The notes under the pieces are model-generated. The model saw nothing but the letters and a program-made list of their open reading frames with translations, was not told the DNA's origin and did not search any database. A stretch of 64,000 nucleotides of DNA from Paragordius varius (Eukaryota > Nematomorpha). The stretch lies in assembly GCA_964247055.1 (NCBI GenBank), contig OZ176052.1, forward strand, positions 5,890,001 through 5,954,000. The letters run 5' to 3'. The position numbers and the translations under genes are program-made. Shown here piece by piece: positions 24,501 through 33,624 of this stretch (the stretch's first letter is position 1; the number at the start of each line of letters is the position of its first letter).

Positions 24501-26501
24501 CGGCACAATCATGAGAGAATCGTTAAACTTTAACTGACGCAACACTATGATTATTATAGAATATGTATTTTAATTCAGCATTTTGGTCGATCGAAATGGG
24601 ATTAAATAATCTACCAGAACCGCCAAGACCTCTTATTTCAGACCGTTTTGGATCCAAATTCAAACAGTTAAAAATATTTTTGTAAAATTTAATCAATCCA
24701 ATTTTTTTAATTTATTAATTAATTTTTTTTTCATCTTTCCGAAAGGGGTAGGATAAAAGTTTGGGGTAATATTGTTTTATGGCGATATTTATAATAAATA
24801 GTATTAATTCATAATTTAACCAAAAAAGGATGGGATCGAAACTATAAAAAAATCGCCAAATAAAATAATTCAGAACCGAAAATATTCGTAAAAAACACTA
24901 GAAACAAAAAACAGTAAAAAGGGTTCTGTAAACCCGAATCACAATATATAAACGTTCCAGTTCCGATCCCTTCTTTAATAAAAATTCAATATGTATAAAA
25001 AATATTATATGTATGTCAAATATTTAATCCAAATTTTTGGAATTGACTTTATAAGGCAAAATTGATAAATTTTATTTAAAACATCAATGTTCCGGTTACT
25101 TATCATTCATATAAACAAAATTTAAAAGTAAAATTATACCACTTTCAACTGTAGTTACGGATGGTATTGACTTTATGTCGGACAGTGTATCCGAATTGTC
25201 AGATTCAATTACAATTTTCTTCCGGTGTTTCTTGAAATCCACATAGTTCTCTTCGTCACTGTAACCTTCATACTGTTGATTTAATCGTTGTTTATCTGTA
25301 ATTGAGTTAACAGTTGCTTTTCTAATATTTTCAAGGTAGGATTTTTTCCCAATTTTTTTAGTGTCAATTATTATATCTGTTGATTTTTTCATTTTTCTGG
25401 TTTTTGTGATAGTTTTAGCTTTGCTTGCATTCTTTCTGCCCGTTTCGGCCACATAACTTTCGTCACTGGAATGATCCTCTTCTTCATATGATGAATGTTC
25501 ATCTTTTACCACCACTTTGGTTTCTTCATCATGATCGCTACACTCTTCCTTATATGATTTATCATCTGGAGTTTCAGCAGTAATTTCGCGTTTATGCGAG
25601 AATGTTTTAGTTTTTATTCCCATAGATTCTTTTGTTATGGATGTTTTACACTGTCAATTGGATATACATATAATTTTAATAATATATAACATAATCATGT
25701 ATCATATTTTTACCCTAGGAATCAAATTAAGTGAGGAATATGCAGAAATTAATAAAAAATTTGCATGTAAATTATTTTCAAAATTTATTTAAGAAATAAA
25801 AATATGTTGTTATATCAATATTTTTGACCTTTTTAGATATTAGATTCTCTAAATGGTTATCGGTATTATCATCTTCTGAGGAAATTTCACCGTTAACATA
25901 CGTATTGGGACGCTTTTTCTTTTTTCTAAAATCTATATGATTTTCATCTAAAATTTATTAAAAAATTAACTTGGTTGAAAAGACGACGCATTATAAGCTA
26001 TAAGATAATGTTTATCATCTAAAATTATCGTATATAGATACTTAAAGGGACATCATTTAAACAACTTGAGCTAAAAGTATTTATCGTATTTAGCAAAAGG
26101 CAAGAGTCATCTAATGGGACAAAATTGGTTGAAGATCTTTGACCGTATAATTTATGAATTAAAGGATTACTAAAGTATATTTATGAAAAAAAATACAATT
26201 CGTCGAGCGAAGTTGATTTGAGAGCTGAAGTAACGGATTGAGCAAGCAGACGATTTTTTATTTTTAATGTATCGTCTGATTGATCCAAGTGTAATAACTC
26301 ATATGATTTTTCAACATTTTCTTTTTTTAAGTCTTCCAAAATATCTATGTGCATTGTTAAGCTAGTATCTTTGGATGTTCCCACCAACGACAATTGGGAC
26401 AATACTGTAATAATTTAAGTATAAAAATATCGCTTACCATCGTATAAATTATTATAAAGACCAGCAAAATTTAAATGTGGAACGTAGTTTTCTTCGTCCA
26501 T
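7936..26501 (-). CDS. NIPBL: cohesin loader NIPBL / SCC2 / Nipped-B, 50 coding exons
   Basis: SCC2/NIPBL, with MAU2/SCC4, loads cohesin onto chromosomes and stimulates its ATPase for DNA loop extrusion in the nucleus. I could join 50 exons, each with GT donor and AG acceptor and compatible phases, into 2552 codons plus stop (human protein about 2800). Order: N-terminal MAU2-binding segment (NFAGLYNNLYDVLSQLSL, residues ~10-30); charged acidic/basic linker to ~390; HEAT-repeat hook from ~460 to ~2085; acidic stretch; Asn/His-rich tail ~2145-2552. Diagnostic blocks include SPSVREAAVELIG, DTGVSVRKRVIRILRDIC, DNLAYFPYQIQEEPLF and NPQSTLDYLR. The start ATG (26499-26501) gives the conserved N-terminus. 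Exon coordinates are in the four block entries. Odd points: the N-terminal linker is far shorter than in vertebrates, and the C-terminal tail is low-complexity. The gene faces NUDT8 across 133 bp. Individual exon edges are predictions; the identity is near certain. Confidence 0.95.
12254..12350. repeat. short dispersed repeat, copy 1
   Basis: Shares an ordered set of words with 21105-21200 in the same orientation: TTTTTACT, TTWGCCAATAA, CTCTTKGCTG, ATATGCTAT, GGCAAT and a CTRGCAATRTATA-like end. Both copies sit in NIPBL introns. No terminal repeats were identified. Confidence 0.5.
13122..18652 (-). CDS. NIPBL: NIPBL exons 26-40: central HEAT hook
   Basis: Exons: 18559-18652, 18381-18479, 17920-18066, 17651-17785, 17421-17567, 17224-17329, 16706-16836, 16266-16406, 16074-16167, 15490-15647, 15007-15150, 14839-14929, 14584-14757, 14417-14471, 13122-13368. 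This is the best conserved part: ESAIAIRTKAMKCLANII, MDQSPSVREAAVELIGKCI, TGVSVRKRVIRILRDIC, RINDEEGIK, HPSPVFLSHLEENLMKLI, TVTHNYGLV, LRSLYTVGLLCMYFDFD and IYPVQCIPYLIAM. These helices form the hooked solenoid that contacts the kleisin and SMC heads in known cohesin-loader structures. The introns hold hAT MITEs at 14067 and 15703 and an exon-fragment duplication at 13593; none disturbs the exon series. Confidence 0.92.
13429..13472. repeat. perfect 13-bp inverted repeat (hairpin)
   Basis: CTTTTTGTGAGTT at 13429-13441 is perfectly complementary to AACTCACAAAAAG at 13460-13472, with an 18-base loop containing ACCGCGC. It lies in the NIPBL intron just upstream (on the minus strand) of exon 40. 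Its role is unknown; it could be a relic of a small foldback element. Confidence 0.5.
13588..13626 (-). pseudogene. duplicated fragment of NIPBL exon 40 with its acceptor
   Basis: The stretch AATAGGTTTATACCACTGCA and the following ACTATTTAAACTATGCAAGA closely repeat the 5' end of exon 40 at about 13342-13380, including the ATAG acceptor. Read on the minus strand it would encode NSAVV followed immediately by a stop, so it is a decoy exon fragment, not an alternative exon. The copy spans about 40 bp, roughly 240 bp upstream of the real exon in transcript order. Confidence 0.65.
13786..14066 (+). other. unidentified open frame in a NIPBL intron
   Basis: About 93 codons stay open on the plus strand (IKTFISGQTGYKPNGDKG ... 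TKGPHIPLYFQLHVMTD) and then run into the hAT MITE at 14067. The composition is less Phe/Asn/Ile-biased than random open frames here. There is no family I recognise, no evident promoter, and the orientation is opposite to NIPBL. It may be a fragment of an older gene or element, or chance. Confidence 0.25.
14067..14333. mobile_element. hAT-type MITE with exact target duplication
   Basis: 267 bp. It starts TAGAGGTGTCCGAAACAAAT and ends TTTTTACACCCCTG, with GCGGGTCGC and CGGGCCGC blocks near the left end. It is flanked by the exact 8-bp direct repeat GTCTACAT (14059-14066 and 14334-14341), diagnostic of hAT transposition. Non-coding. The exact duplication suggests it is one of the younger copies. 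Confidence 0.85.
14770..14797. repeat. (TA)n microsatellite
   Basis: Uninterrupted TA dinucleotides in the NIPBL intron between exons 37 and 38. Confidence 0.9.
15703..15998. mobile_element. hAT-type MITE, diverged copy
   Basis: Starts CAGGAATGTCAAACACAAAT and ends GTGTTAAACACTCTTG, with GAGCCGCATTCG internally and TTCGCGGGCCGC near the right end. It aligns along its length with the copy at 14067. The candidate 8-bp flanks do not match, so it is older or its ends have eroded. It lies in the NIPBL intron upstream of exon 35. Confidence 0.75.
18721..24312 (-). CDS. NIPBL: NIPBL exons 6-25: start of HEAT region
   Basis: Exons: 24256-24312, 24089-24190, 23829-23938, 23673-23756, 23487-23609, 23243-23351, 22997-23142, 22805-22885, 22543-22643, 22259-22373, 22101-22189, 21797-21929, 21411-21584, 21275-21310, 20913-21002, 20628-20785, 20046-20129, 19797-19858, 19711-19764, 18721-19171. 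Blocks that match vertebrate NIPBL closely are LYMEDIIESVIQFVKFQL, FSKYEKHRQLILEDILSSLA, VSALVLQLIHCIV, KPEWPASELLLTILGRIL, VEIALRLASLEYLGKI and FARKFIIIQWYCD. Exons 22-25 encode a lineage-specific low-complexity insert: a Ser/Asp/Glu run, a polylysine tract (KKKKKKK), then a Ser/Asn/Gln-rich ~130-residue segment, sitting before the conserved SFVSRYLTSKRTF block. The intron between exons 23 and 24 is 32 nt. Confidence 0.9.
19192..19211. repeat. (TA)n microsatellite
   Basis: Short TA run just upstream (minus-strand sense) of NIPBL exon 25. Confidence 0.85.
19315..19594. mobile_element. hAT-type MITE, inverted relative to the 14-kb copy
   Basis: 280 bp. Begins CAGGGGTAACCAATATGCGG and ends TTTGTGTTCGACACCCCTG, with CGGCCCGCCG and AGGCCCGCAAAGCC blocks. 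The flanks GATTAAAG and GTTTAAAG match at 7 of 8 positions, a decayed target duplication. It lies in the NIPBL intron between exons 24 and 25. Confidence 0.85.
21105..21200. repeat. short dispersed repeat, copy 2
   Basis: Partner of 12254-12350, same orientation, in the intron between NIPBL exons 19 and 20. Confidence 0.5.
25140..26501 (-). CDS. NIPBL: NIPBL exons 1-5: MAU2-binding N-terminus and charged linker
   Basis: Exons: 26438-26501, 26197-26404, 26042-26169, 25829-25947, 25140-25650. Exon 1 encodes MDEENYVPHLNFAGLYNNLY, which together with the start of exon 2 (VLSQLSLVGTSK) aligns with the vertebrate LAGIASLTDLLNQLPL segment that docks into the MAU2/SCC4 repeats. Exons 3-5 encode a disordered linker with Lys/Arg clusters (RKKKKRP, KKHRKK) and Asp/Glu/Ser-rich patches, a typical nuclear, phosphorylatable region. 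The introns are remarkable: 33 nt (26405-26437) and 27 nt (26170-26196). Reading through either meets an in-frame TAA, so both must be removed. Confidence 0.9.
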
Positions 26502-26634
26502 CTCAAAAGACTGCTAGGTATCAAGTGAATTAAATTTAAAAATTTTAATAGTGTTTTTTTCGCATTGAGAGATCATATGGATTTTATGAAAAAATCCGCA
26601 CTCATCCACTAAAAAACTATGGTTTTTTAATTTT
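26502..26634. promoter_or_regulatory. probable bidirectional promoter of NIPBL and NUDT8
   Basis: Only 133 bp separate the two divergent start codons, so this interval must hold both 5' leaders and core promoters. I see no clear TATA consensus beyond general AT richness. On the NUDT8 side there are two tiny upstream open frames: 26577-26612 (11 codons) and 26619-26630 (3 codons), the second ending 4 bases before the NUDT8 ATG. They would affect translation only if transcription starts upstream of them. Confidence 0.6.
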
Positions 26635-27420
26635 ATGATAATTACGCGATTTAAACATTTTTTACCTGAAAATTTATTTTCGCCTTTGAATAAACAAAAA
26701 ATTCTGAAATATTCTGACTTAGATCATAATTGGACGTATAATAACGATAAATTTTTGAAAACAAAGCAAGCTGCAGTACTTGTACCATTGTGCGTGAGCA
26801 ATTTTACCCACAATAATCACCCTATCGTTCAAGATGACAGCTGTATATTATTTATTAAACGTACTAGATATTTAACAAGAAACAGTGGGGATATAAGTTT
26901 TCCAGGAGGAATTTTCGAATTGGATAAAGATTCGGATTTAAAGGATACTGCCTTACGGGAAACGCACGAAGAAATTGGATTATCCCCTAAACACATTGAT
27001 ATATGGTGTTCGCTAAAGGATTTCCCTAGTCGTGATCTAAAAACAATAATTAAACCATATATTGGTTTTATAAAGGAAAAGCCCATTAATTTATCACAAT
27101 TAATACTTTCGACACATGAAGTAGATAATATACTTTGTGTGCCAATTAGGAAATTGGCAGACATAAAAAATATTGCTCATACTCAATACCATATTCCTGG
27201 TCAAAAAAATTATTCTTTACCCATCTTTTATATAGATCACAATCCACTTCATATTTCAAACAACAATGTTAATGATTGGGATAAAGCGATATATCATTAC
27301 GGAGACGTTAAAATATGGGGCCTTACTGCAATCATTTTACATCACGTACTAAAATTATTATTGACGAGTCAATACAATTATAATTTACCGTTTGTACAAT
27401 ATAATTTAAAAAATATGTAA
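26635..27420 (+). CDS. NUDT8: Nudix hydrolase of the NUDT7/NUDT8 (CoA diphosphatase-like) type
   Basis: A single uninterrupted exon of 261 codons. The Nudix box runs from Gly91-Gly92 through RETHEEIGL at residues 108-116, with the metal-binding glutamates in the REXXEE core (Glu109, Glu112, Glu113). Just upstream, LFIKRTRYLTRNSGDISFPG matches the UPF0035/CoA-pyrophosphatase signature (LLxxRSxxLxxHxGxxxFPGG), with Asn83 where His is usual. Family members hydrolyse CoA and related nucleoside diphosphates. NUDT7 ends in a peroxisomal SKL-type signal; this protein ends NLKNM, so it fits mitochondrial NUDT8 better. The N-terminus has basic residues but is not a strong targeting sequence. Being intronless beside intron-rich neighbours suggests a retrocopy origin or intron loss. 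It shares a short promoter with NIPBL. Confidence 0.85.
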   Translation: MIITRFKHFLPENLFSPLNKQKILKYSDLDHNWTYNNDKFLKTKQAAVLVPLCVSNFTHNNHPIVQDDSCILFIKRTRYLTRNSGDISFPGGIFELDKDSDLKDTALRETHEEIGLSPKHIDIWCSLKDFPSRDLKTIIKPYIGFIKEKPINLSQLILSTHEVDNILCVPIRKLADIKNIAHTQYHIPGQKNYSLPIFYIDHNPLHISNNNVNDWDKAIYHYGDVKIWGLTAIILHHVLKLLLTSQYNYNLPFVQYNLKNM

Positions 27421-27424
27421 TAAA
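27419..27424 (+). promoter_or_regulatory. AATAAA overlapping the NUDT8 stop codon
   Basis: The TAA stop at 27418-27420 overlaps AATAAA at 27419-27424. If used, the 3' untranslated region would be only some 10-30 bases. Confidence 0.35.
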
Positions 27425-28503
27425 TATTTTTATCATAACATATGTTTTTGGCAGGATTGGAACTTCTTTTTTGAAAAAATTAAAATTTATTCCAAAGCGG
27501 TTGTTAAGATGGTGACTTTAAACTTTACAACACTATTAATTGTTTAATGACCCATTTTGAAAATTGAGTTCCGATTTTAATCACCAAAAAGTAAAAATCT
27601 TGATAAATGAGGAAAAATTGTTAAAAATTTTGACTTAGTTTAACGAATTCTAAAAACCTAGGCGCCAGTTATTATTAAAATTAATCATTTTATTAATAGT
27701 GTGTAAGTTTTTAAATCTTTTTAAAGCATAACTATTAAAATATACAGTCATCTTTTGAGCAATGAGCAGGGACCTACATAAGCCAGTAATTCATATTTAT
27801 AGGATTAGAATATGGAGACATTTTAATGCTCTAATTTGTTTCATTATTTTATCAAGTTTATGAACAATTTACAATACATTATTCAATATATAATCTTATT
27901 TAATACTTAATTGTATGAACAAATATTTAAGTAAAATTTTTATTTATATAAAAGGAAAATCAACTCATTAAAACCAATAATAGGATCTATAAAATATGAT
28001 AGAAAGGTTTTTGGGGGTGAACACCCAAAATTAAGTAAAGTTTGTTTTAAGCACTGCACTTAATGACTCTTTCATGCGAAAAAATTTTATAATAATAAAT
28101 GTTTGTGCTACAGAAACACGCCCCTGAAAACGTGCGCTATTCATAGCCATTTATATTTCAATGAATGTACAGAGCATAAAAAGGAGCAATTTCGATTAGT
28201 CTCGTTTGACAGCTCCTCGCCTTAAAAACGTTAATTTAACCCAAACATAATGAATGGCCTAGCAAAGCTAGCGTCTTTTGACTTTGCTTCAATGGTTACC
28301 CGATCAGAGGTGGAAACGGGCAAAAAGCAACAATTGTAACCATCCCAGTAAAAGTGTAACCCATTCAAAATAATGGCTAATTTGAGTTTGCACAAAGCGC
28401 ATCAAAATCCATTTAATTTGTTTGGAAACATTTTTTTATCTTTATTAAGAAAAATTAAATAACGCGGCTTTTAATATAAACATCCTCGACACATATTGTG
28501 ACA
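27425..28503. other. gene-free stretch
   Basis: No gene seen. The section 28090-28390 is somewhat richer in G+C (CTCGTTTGACAGCTCCTCGCC, GTGGAAACGGGCAAAAAGC) but carries no open frame or repeat ends that I can name. Confidence 0.45.
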
Positions 28504-28560
28504 TGCAGAGGCGTAGCTAACATTTCTGGCGCCCGATGCTGGAATCCGTTATGGATCGCA
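28504..28560. repeat. terminal fragment of a DNA-transposon family (GGCGTAGC type)
   Basis: CAGAGGCGTAGCTAAC followed by TTTCTGGCGCCCGATGC. The same pair of words recurs at 40552 (CAGCGGCGTACTTGCG, TTTCTGGCGCCCTGTGC) and in part at 44816 (CAGGGGCGTACCGAGG). This is likely one end of a MITE; the opposite end was not found. Confidence 0.45.
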
Positions 28561-28646
28561 CGTTTTTTTATTAATTTTATTATACCCGATTGCCAATCAA
28601 AAAATATTTTTTACATTTTTTGAAAAATCCTGATGAGATTTTAAAC

Positions 28647-28930
28647 CAGGGTTGTTCAAAACAAATGGCTTGGGCCACATTTTCGATCGAAAAATCTGGT
28701 GGGCCGCATTCGCAAAATATATAATAACAAATACATTAATTGATTTTTAACATAAGACTGTAAAAACAACTATTTATTTTTACATTTTTGGCTAGTTAAA
28801 TTGCCAAATTTGGATTATTTATAATATGGTTGAAAAAATCAAATTTTAATTAGATTTCGTATTTTTCGCGGGCTGCATAAATATTTTGTAGGACCGCAAG
28901 CGGCACCGGGCTGAGTGATGGACACCCCTG
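28647..28930. mobile_element. hAT-type MITE with 7/8 target duplication
   Basis: 284 bp. Begins CAGGGTTGTTCAAAACAAAT and ends AGTGATGGACACCCCTG, with GTGGGCCGCATTCG and TTCGCGGGCTGC internally. The flanks TTTTAAAC (28639-28646) and TTCTAAAC (28931-28938) differ at one base. Same family as the copies in the NIPBL introns. Confidence 0.85.
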
Positions 28931-28938
28931 TTCTAAAC

Positions 28939-30469
28939 CAATCATTTATTGAATTAGTACACCAAACAATTGTTCCCTGAATTCGTGTGATACTTTTACA
29001 TTTATCATATTTTTGGGTAAAATTTTATTTTTTTTGAAAAGAAAAATGAACGCAATGGTATTTCAAAGATTCAAAACAGAAGCGTTTTATAAATCACTGC
29101 GACTGATGATGTTGTTCACAACCAGGGTGACTCCCAACGAACATGAACCAGGCAAGCTAAAAAATTTAATACAAAATGGCTTTTAACGGGATTTTTTTAG
29201 TATATAATGGATATTTTCCTGTAATTTTTGTTTTTTATCAAACCGAAATTATATATAATATATATATATATATATGCATTAAATCATTACTATTTATAAC
29301 TACTTGGCGAAATTTTAATCATTTATGAGTATCAAAATAAATGTGACCGTATTTATAAACTAATCACAGAGCGAAGGCAGTCGTTTTCCAATTTAATTGA
29401 TAAAATATCCATCAACTTGTTGTAATTTTTCAAAAATATATTGAGTTTAAAATATTCATGAATTAATGGGTATTTAAATTAAAATTGATAAACCGATAAT
29501 TTTTATATAATGGAATAATTGTTTAATAATTTAAATTGAAAATCTGTTATAAAATTTATGAAAACTACGTCAAAAGAGGTTTTTTATAGATGATAGTTTA
29601 ATTACATACGATACAGCCTATGTTAATTTTTAGCGATACCTTTTTGTATTTAAATTATACAAACTTAAGCTTCTGGAACAATCACGCGAAATTCATTCTT
29701 TATAAATATAATTAATGAAGAGTTAATGTTGCAAATACGATTTCCCCATAATTATATTGAAAAACACCATTCAGATATTTTCCAAATATTATCTTGGGAT
29801 ATTGGATTTCCTGATAAAAATAAATGTATTTTTGTTAGGCAAATCTTAAAAATATATATGCATATTAGCCGAATGACGGCTATTAATTCGGTTTCCAATA
29901 ATATATTTAACCTTATATTATTCTTTGAGGTAAAGCCAAATTTAAATATATGCATTTTATAGCTTTTTAGATGAATTATATTGTGTGGCAAAATGGGGAA
30001 AAAATATGATGTTTATATATCATATATCATTCAATAGCTAAAAGATTCCTGAACATCGAAATGATTATTGCAGTTAATACACTATAAAAAAAGTTATTTT
30101 AATTTTTCTGCGTTAATCCGAAATAAAAAAATCGCATTTTTTATGTACAACAGATCAAATCAAATACAATGGAGAAAACCGCGTCAATGATACTTGTTAA
30201 TCTAGATAAGGATTACCCTAAAAGCAAAATATTACCGATATATTTTTTTATTATTTTAAGAAAAACTCATAAGAATGAAAGTTAAAAATCGCACTCTGAC
30301 ACCATATTATCATAAAAACTTGTTATTTTGCGGAAAATATGTTTATTTAAATATAATTCATTTACTATACAAAGTTGACCCAATTGAAAGAAAATTTAAG
30401 CTTTATAATAAATGAAATTTTTATGATTTACACCAAAGTGAAAGTACAAGTAATTTGTATATAACCTCC
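28939..30469. other. gene-free stretch with a (TA)n run
   Basis: No gene supported. There is a TA-rich run around 29255-29277. The overlapping open frames near 29726-29991 on both strands resemble nothing known. Confidence 0.45.
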
Positions 30470-31583
30470 AATATACAAAGCGTATTAAAAAATCTTGATA
30501 AAATATGTAGTAACTTTCATAGAAAATATATCAGGATTCTCATGGTGCTTGGCTTTGGATCTTACGAGGGATATAAGAAAGTTATTTGCATTTTTGTGGT
30601 AATAGCTCGATATGAGTAAATCGTAAAATAGCGCATATAATATTAAATGAATTTTAAGGTCAAATTAATGTTTCATTTCCAAAAAATATCATAAATTATA
30701 ATATAAACTATTTTTAAAAAATAAATCTATAATTATATTAAACAGAAATTTTTAGTCGTAGACAACAGAAGTCGCAGATTTTTGACCCTTCTAAAATGGC
30801 TAGTTTTTATAAACTAAACGCAAAAATGCTGATATTGCTCGATAAAATTTTAAGTATGTGCCAAATTTCGACATCTAAAAAAGTTTTTCCGAAAAAATTT
30901 TGCCTAAAAATTTTATTTGTGGCAAAATTTGGTGAAAAGAGTTTTATAGTATTTTGAAAGATGGAGGAATTGGTATAAAACTGTATCAACATTAAAACAC
31001 TTTTTCCATATAATTTTATGATGCTGAAACATTTTATCATCTTAAATTTCATACTAAACTGACCTTAAATATTATGAGGTGATCGAAATGTTAAGCATTA
31101 TCAGTTATACAGTTTTATAACGTTTATACCATGCTTCAAAATACAATAAAACTCGCTTAACCAATTGCGATAAATTATATTTTAAGGCAAAATATCCATT
31201 TTTGGAAAAACATTTTTGATGTCAATATTTAGCACATATTAAAATTTTTATTGCACAATATCATACTAGCCCTTTTTACACGGCTCCAAAAACTTGCTAC
31301 TTTCGGAGTCTATGTCTAAAAAATTTTGTTTATAAAATAGTGTTTTGCTTTTTAAATATAGTTTATGATAAAATTCTATATTATTTAAAATAGCATTTAA
31401 CTTTTACTAAAAAACTTGTTTGGTATTAATGAGCACTAATGCAATTCGCTATCCAGCGATTCCCATAAAAATTCAAACTTTCTTAGTAAGCCCCTAAAAG
31501 CACCATTAGATCCTGATACATTTATGTGTTAGAATATATTATTTCATAAAAATATTTCTATCCCCCGAATTTATTCACAGTGT
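30470..31583. mobile_element. ~1.1-kb palindromic (long inverted repeat) element
   Basis: The left arm reads TATCAGGATTCTCATGGTGC, then TTACGAGGGATATAAGAAAG. The right arm, reverse complemented, reads TATCAGGATCTAATGGTGCT, then GGGGCTTACTAAGAAAG in the same order. Near the centre, GATGCTGAAACATTTTATCA (about 31020) is mirrored by a GATCGAAATGTTAAGCATTATC-like block (about 31080). So nearly the whole unit is one diverged inverted repeat, as in foldback or long-TIR MITEs. It has no coding capacity. Related copies start at 32493, 33640, 56925 and 58003. Confidence 0.65.
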
Positions 31584-31593
31584 TTATATACAC

Positions 31594-32484
31594 CAGGGGT
31601 AGCGAACCTTTTTTTCTCGCGGGCTACTTTTTGGGGAGAAAATTTCACGCGGGCACGCATGAATATTAAGTATTTAAAGATTATTTTATTACTTCAATAC
31701 AAATGATGCAAATATATATCTATGTTTACTTATTGGGAAGACTAGCAGAGGCCATTAAAAAAAATTTTTATATTTTTCGTTCCGCATAATGTTTCTAGAT
31801 AGGGATATGATTTTATAATATTCTACTTGTCTTCGAATTTTCAAACAGCTTCACAAGCTTTAATAAAAGCAAGTTTCCATATTTCTATTCCTAAAGAGTT
31901 TGTTGTTTTTTATTGGGATTTGTGATATTTTGCAAGTTTTTGCTGTATTTCGTAATGCAGTGTTCTGAGCATTTAGCTGCTCTTTCAATAGCTTGATTTT
32001 TGTGTATCTTTGTATTTTTGATATTTCGTGATACTCAGTAAAATATCTTTGGACGCTTTTTTAGGCAAAGCCACAGTGGAGTTGCTTATCAAACAAGTAC
32101 ATTTATCATAATTTATTATAAAATAATCTTCTTTCCATTCATTTATATGACGATATATTTTAGCATTTTGGCAATCATATAAATTAAATATAAGTTTAAA
32201 GGATATTTTTTTCTGTTTTTTAGTTAAATTAAACTAATTTCTAAGGAAATTACAAATGGTTTAAAGTTCAAATACAGATGATTAAGTAATATATTTAATA
32301 AAATAATAAATTAACTTTAATATATATTTTTGTTAACATACAAATAAAAATAAATTAAAAATAAATAATCTTGTGGGAAAAAAATTCTATGCAAAAATAT
32401 TTTCTACATTTTTTAAAATTGCAGGCGGTTACGTTTTGAAATCTCGCGGTCTCTAAGTAGACCGCGGCCGTTTGGCCATCCCTG
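31594..32484 (-). mobile_element. 891-bp hAT element with transposase remnant and exact target duplication
   Basis: Begins CAGGGGTAGCGAACC and ends GTTTGGCCATCCCTG, flanked by exact 8-bp repeats ATATACAC (31586-31593 and 32485-32492). CTCGCGGGC and GACCGCGGCCG mark the ends. On the minus strand, about 32110-31800, short frames recall a BED zinc-finger N-terminus of a ZBED/Charlie-like hAT transposase (CLISNSTVALPKKASKDILL). Stops and frame breaks are numerous and most of the transposase is absent, so this is a non-autonomous internal-deletion derivative. It was inserted exactly between two palindromic elements. Confidence 0.8.
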
Positions 32485-32492
32485 ATATACAC

Positions 32493-33620
32493 AGTGCACA
32501 AAAAATATTTTTGTGAAATATGTGTTTTATGAAGGAAAAATGCATCTGATTCTCTTGGTGCCTTTGGTTTTGGTCCTTATGAAGGATTAAAAAATTATTT
32601 ACAGTTTTGTGATAATGGTTTTATATTAAAAAGGTCAAATTTTATCACATTATGGTATATAAAATACTATCAGTGAAAGGTAAATACATTTATCCAAAAG
32701 ATCTAATATTATGTACTATATTGATAAGCAAAAAATTATAAAATTTTGGTTTTGATTAGAATTTTGGCCCTTTCTAAAATGGGTTAACTTTCTTAAAATA
32801 ACGATCCATCATAAGATAGATCATTACGTCAAAAATGCATACATCAAAATTTAATTATTATTAAAATTTTATTAGGGTACTTCATATTTTGAATTAGGAT
32901 GAAAACGATAATTCAAGATATTTAAAAACATTCCAATATAATTCAGGGATGTTTAACATTTCAATTCAGAATTTTTGCTTTCAAAGTGATGTAAAAATTT
33001 GTAAAAAATACTTTAATTTACATAAAATGGAAAACGAAGAAATTTTTTTACCAAAATTTTGAGGTTTTATAAATAAGTATTAATAAATTATATCGAACAA
33101 GTGTTTTTATAATATTTAAAGCGATTTTATGCCGTATACATCCAACTTGAAAAGAGCATGAAGTACACTACAACAAAAATTGGGCAAATTAAAACTATTT
33201 TTTTTGATGACAGAAAACATAAAATAAAGAATTTTTTTGCGACATTAACGATTCGTTACATTTTCATTTATTGAAGGCAATCGGGGCAGTTTTCTATCAT
33301 ATAGCTTAAAGTCGAACTAATCTTTTGAAAGTTGTTTTGGTTAAAACTCTCAAACAGCTGATATTAAAATCTATGAATATCAAAAATTTTCCGGTAGAAT
33401 ATATAGTGAATGTTTTTTAAAGTTAATTACTTGCAGATTTAACCATAATAATTTTATTAGCACAAAAAATCCTTGTTCTTATACAATTTAGCGCTATAAT
33501 TATTTTGTATCATGATCATAAAAAGCTAGGGAGACAAATTATTTACTTTGGCCCAAAATATATTTAAATGGATCTCGAGTGTTAAACTACCACAAGGTCA
33601 TGAAGTGTTTAATAATCATA
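32493..33620. mobile_element. diverged copy of the palindromic element family
   Basis: Starts ACAGTGCACAAAAAATATTT and continues with the left-arm order: GCATCTGATTCTCTTGGTGC, CTTTGGTTTTGGTCCTTATG, AAAAATTATTTACAGTTTTG. The right arm is poorly preserved (TACCACAAGG near 33590). Its left end abuts the hAT insertion, and before that the right end of the element at 30470. Confidence 0.45.
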
Positions 33621-33624
33621 ACAC

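Noticed and set aside
26829-27164. Minus-strand open frame of 111 codons
   Set aside because: Antisense shadow of the NUDT8 Nudix domain.
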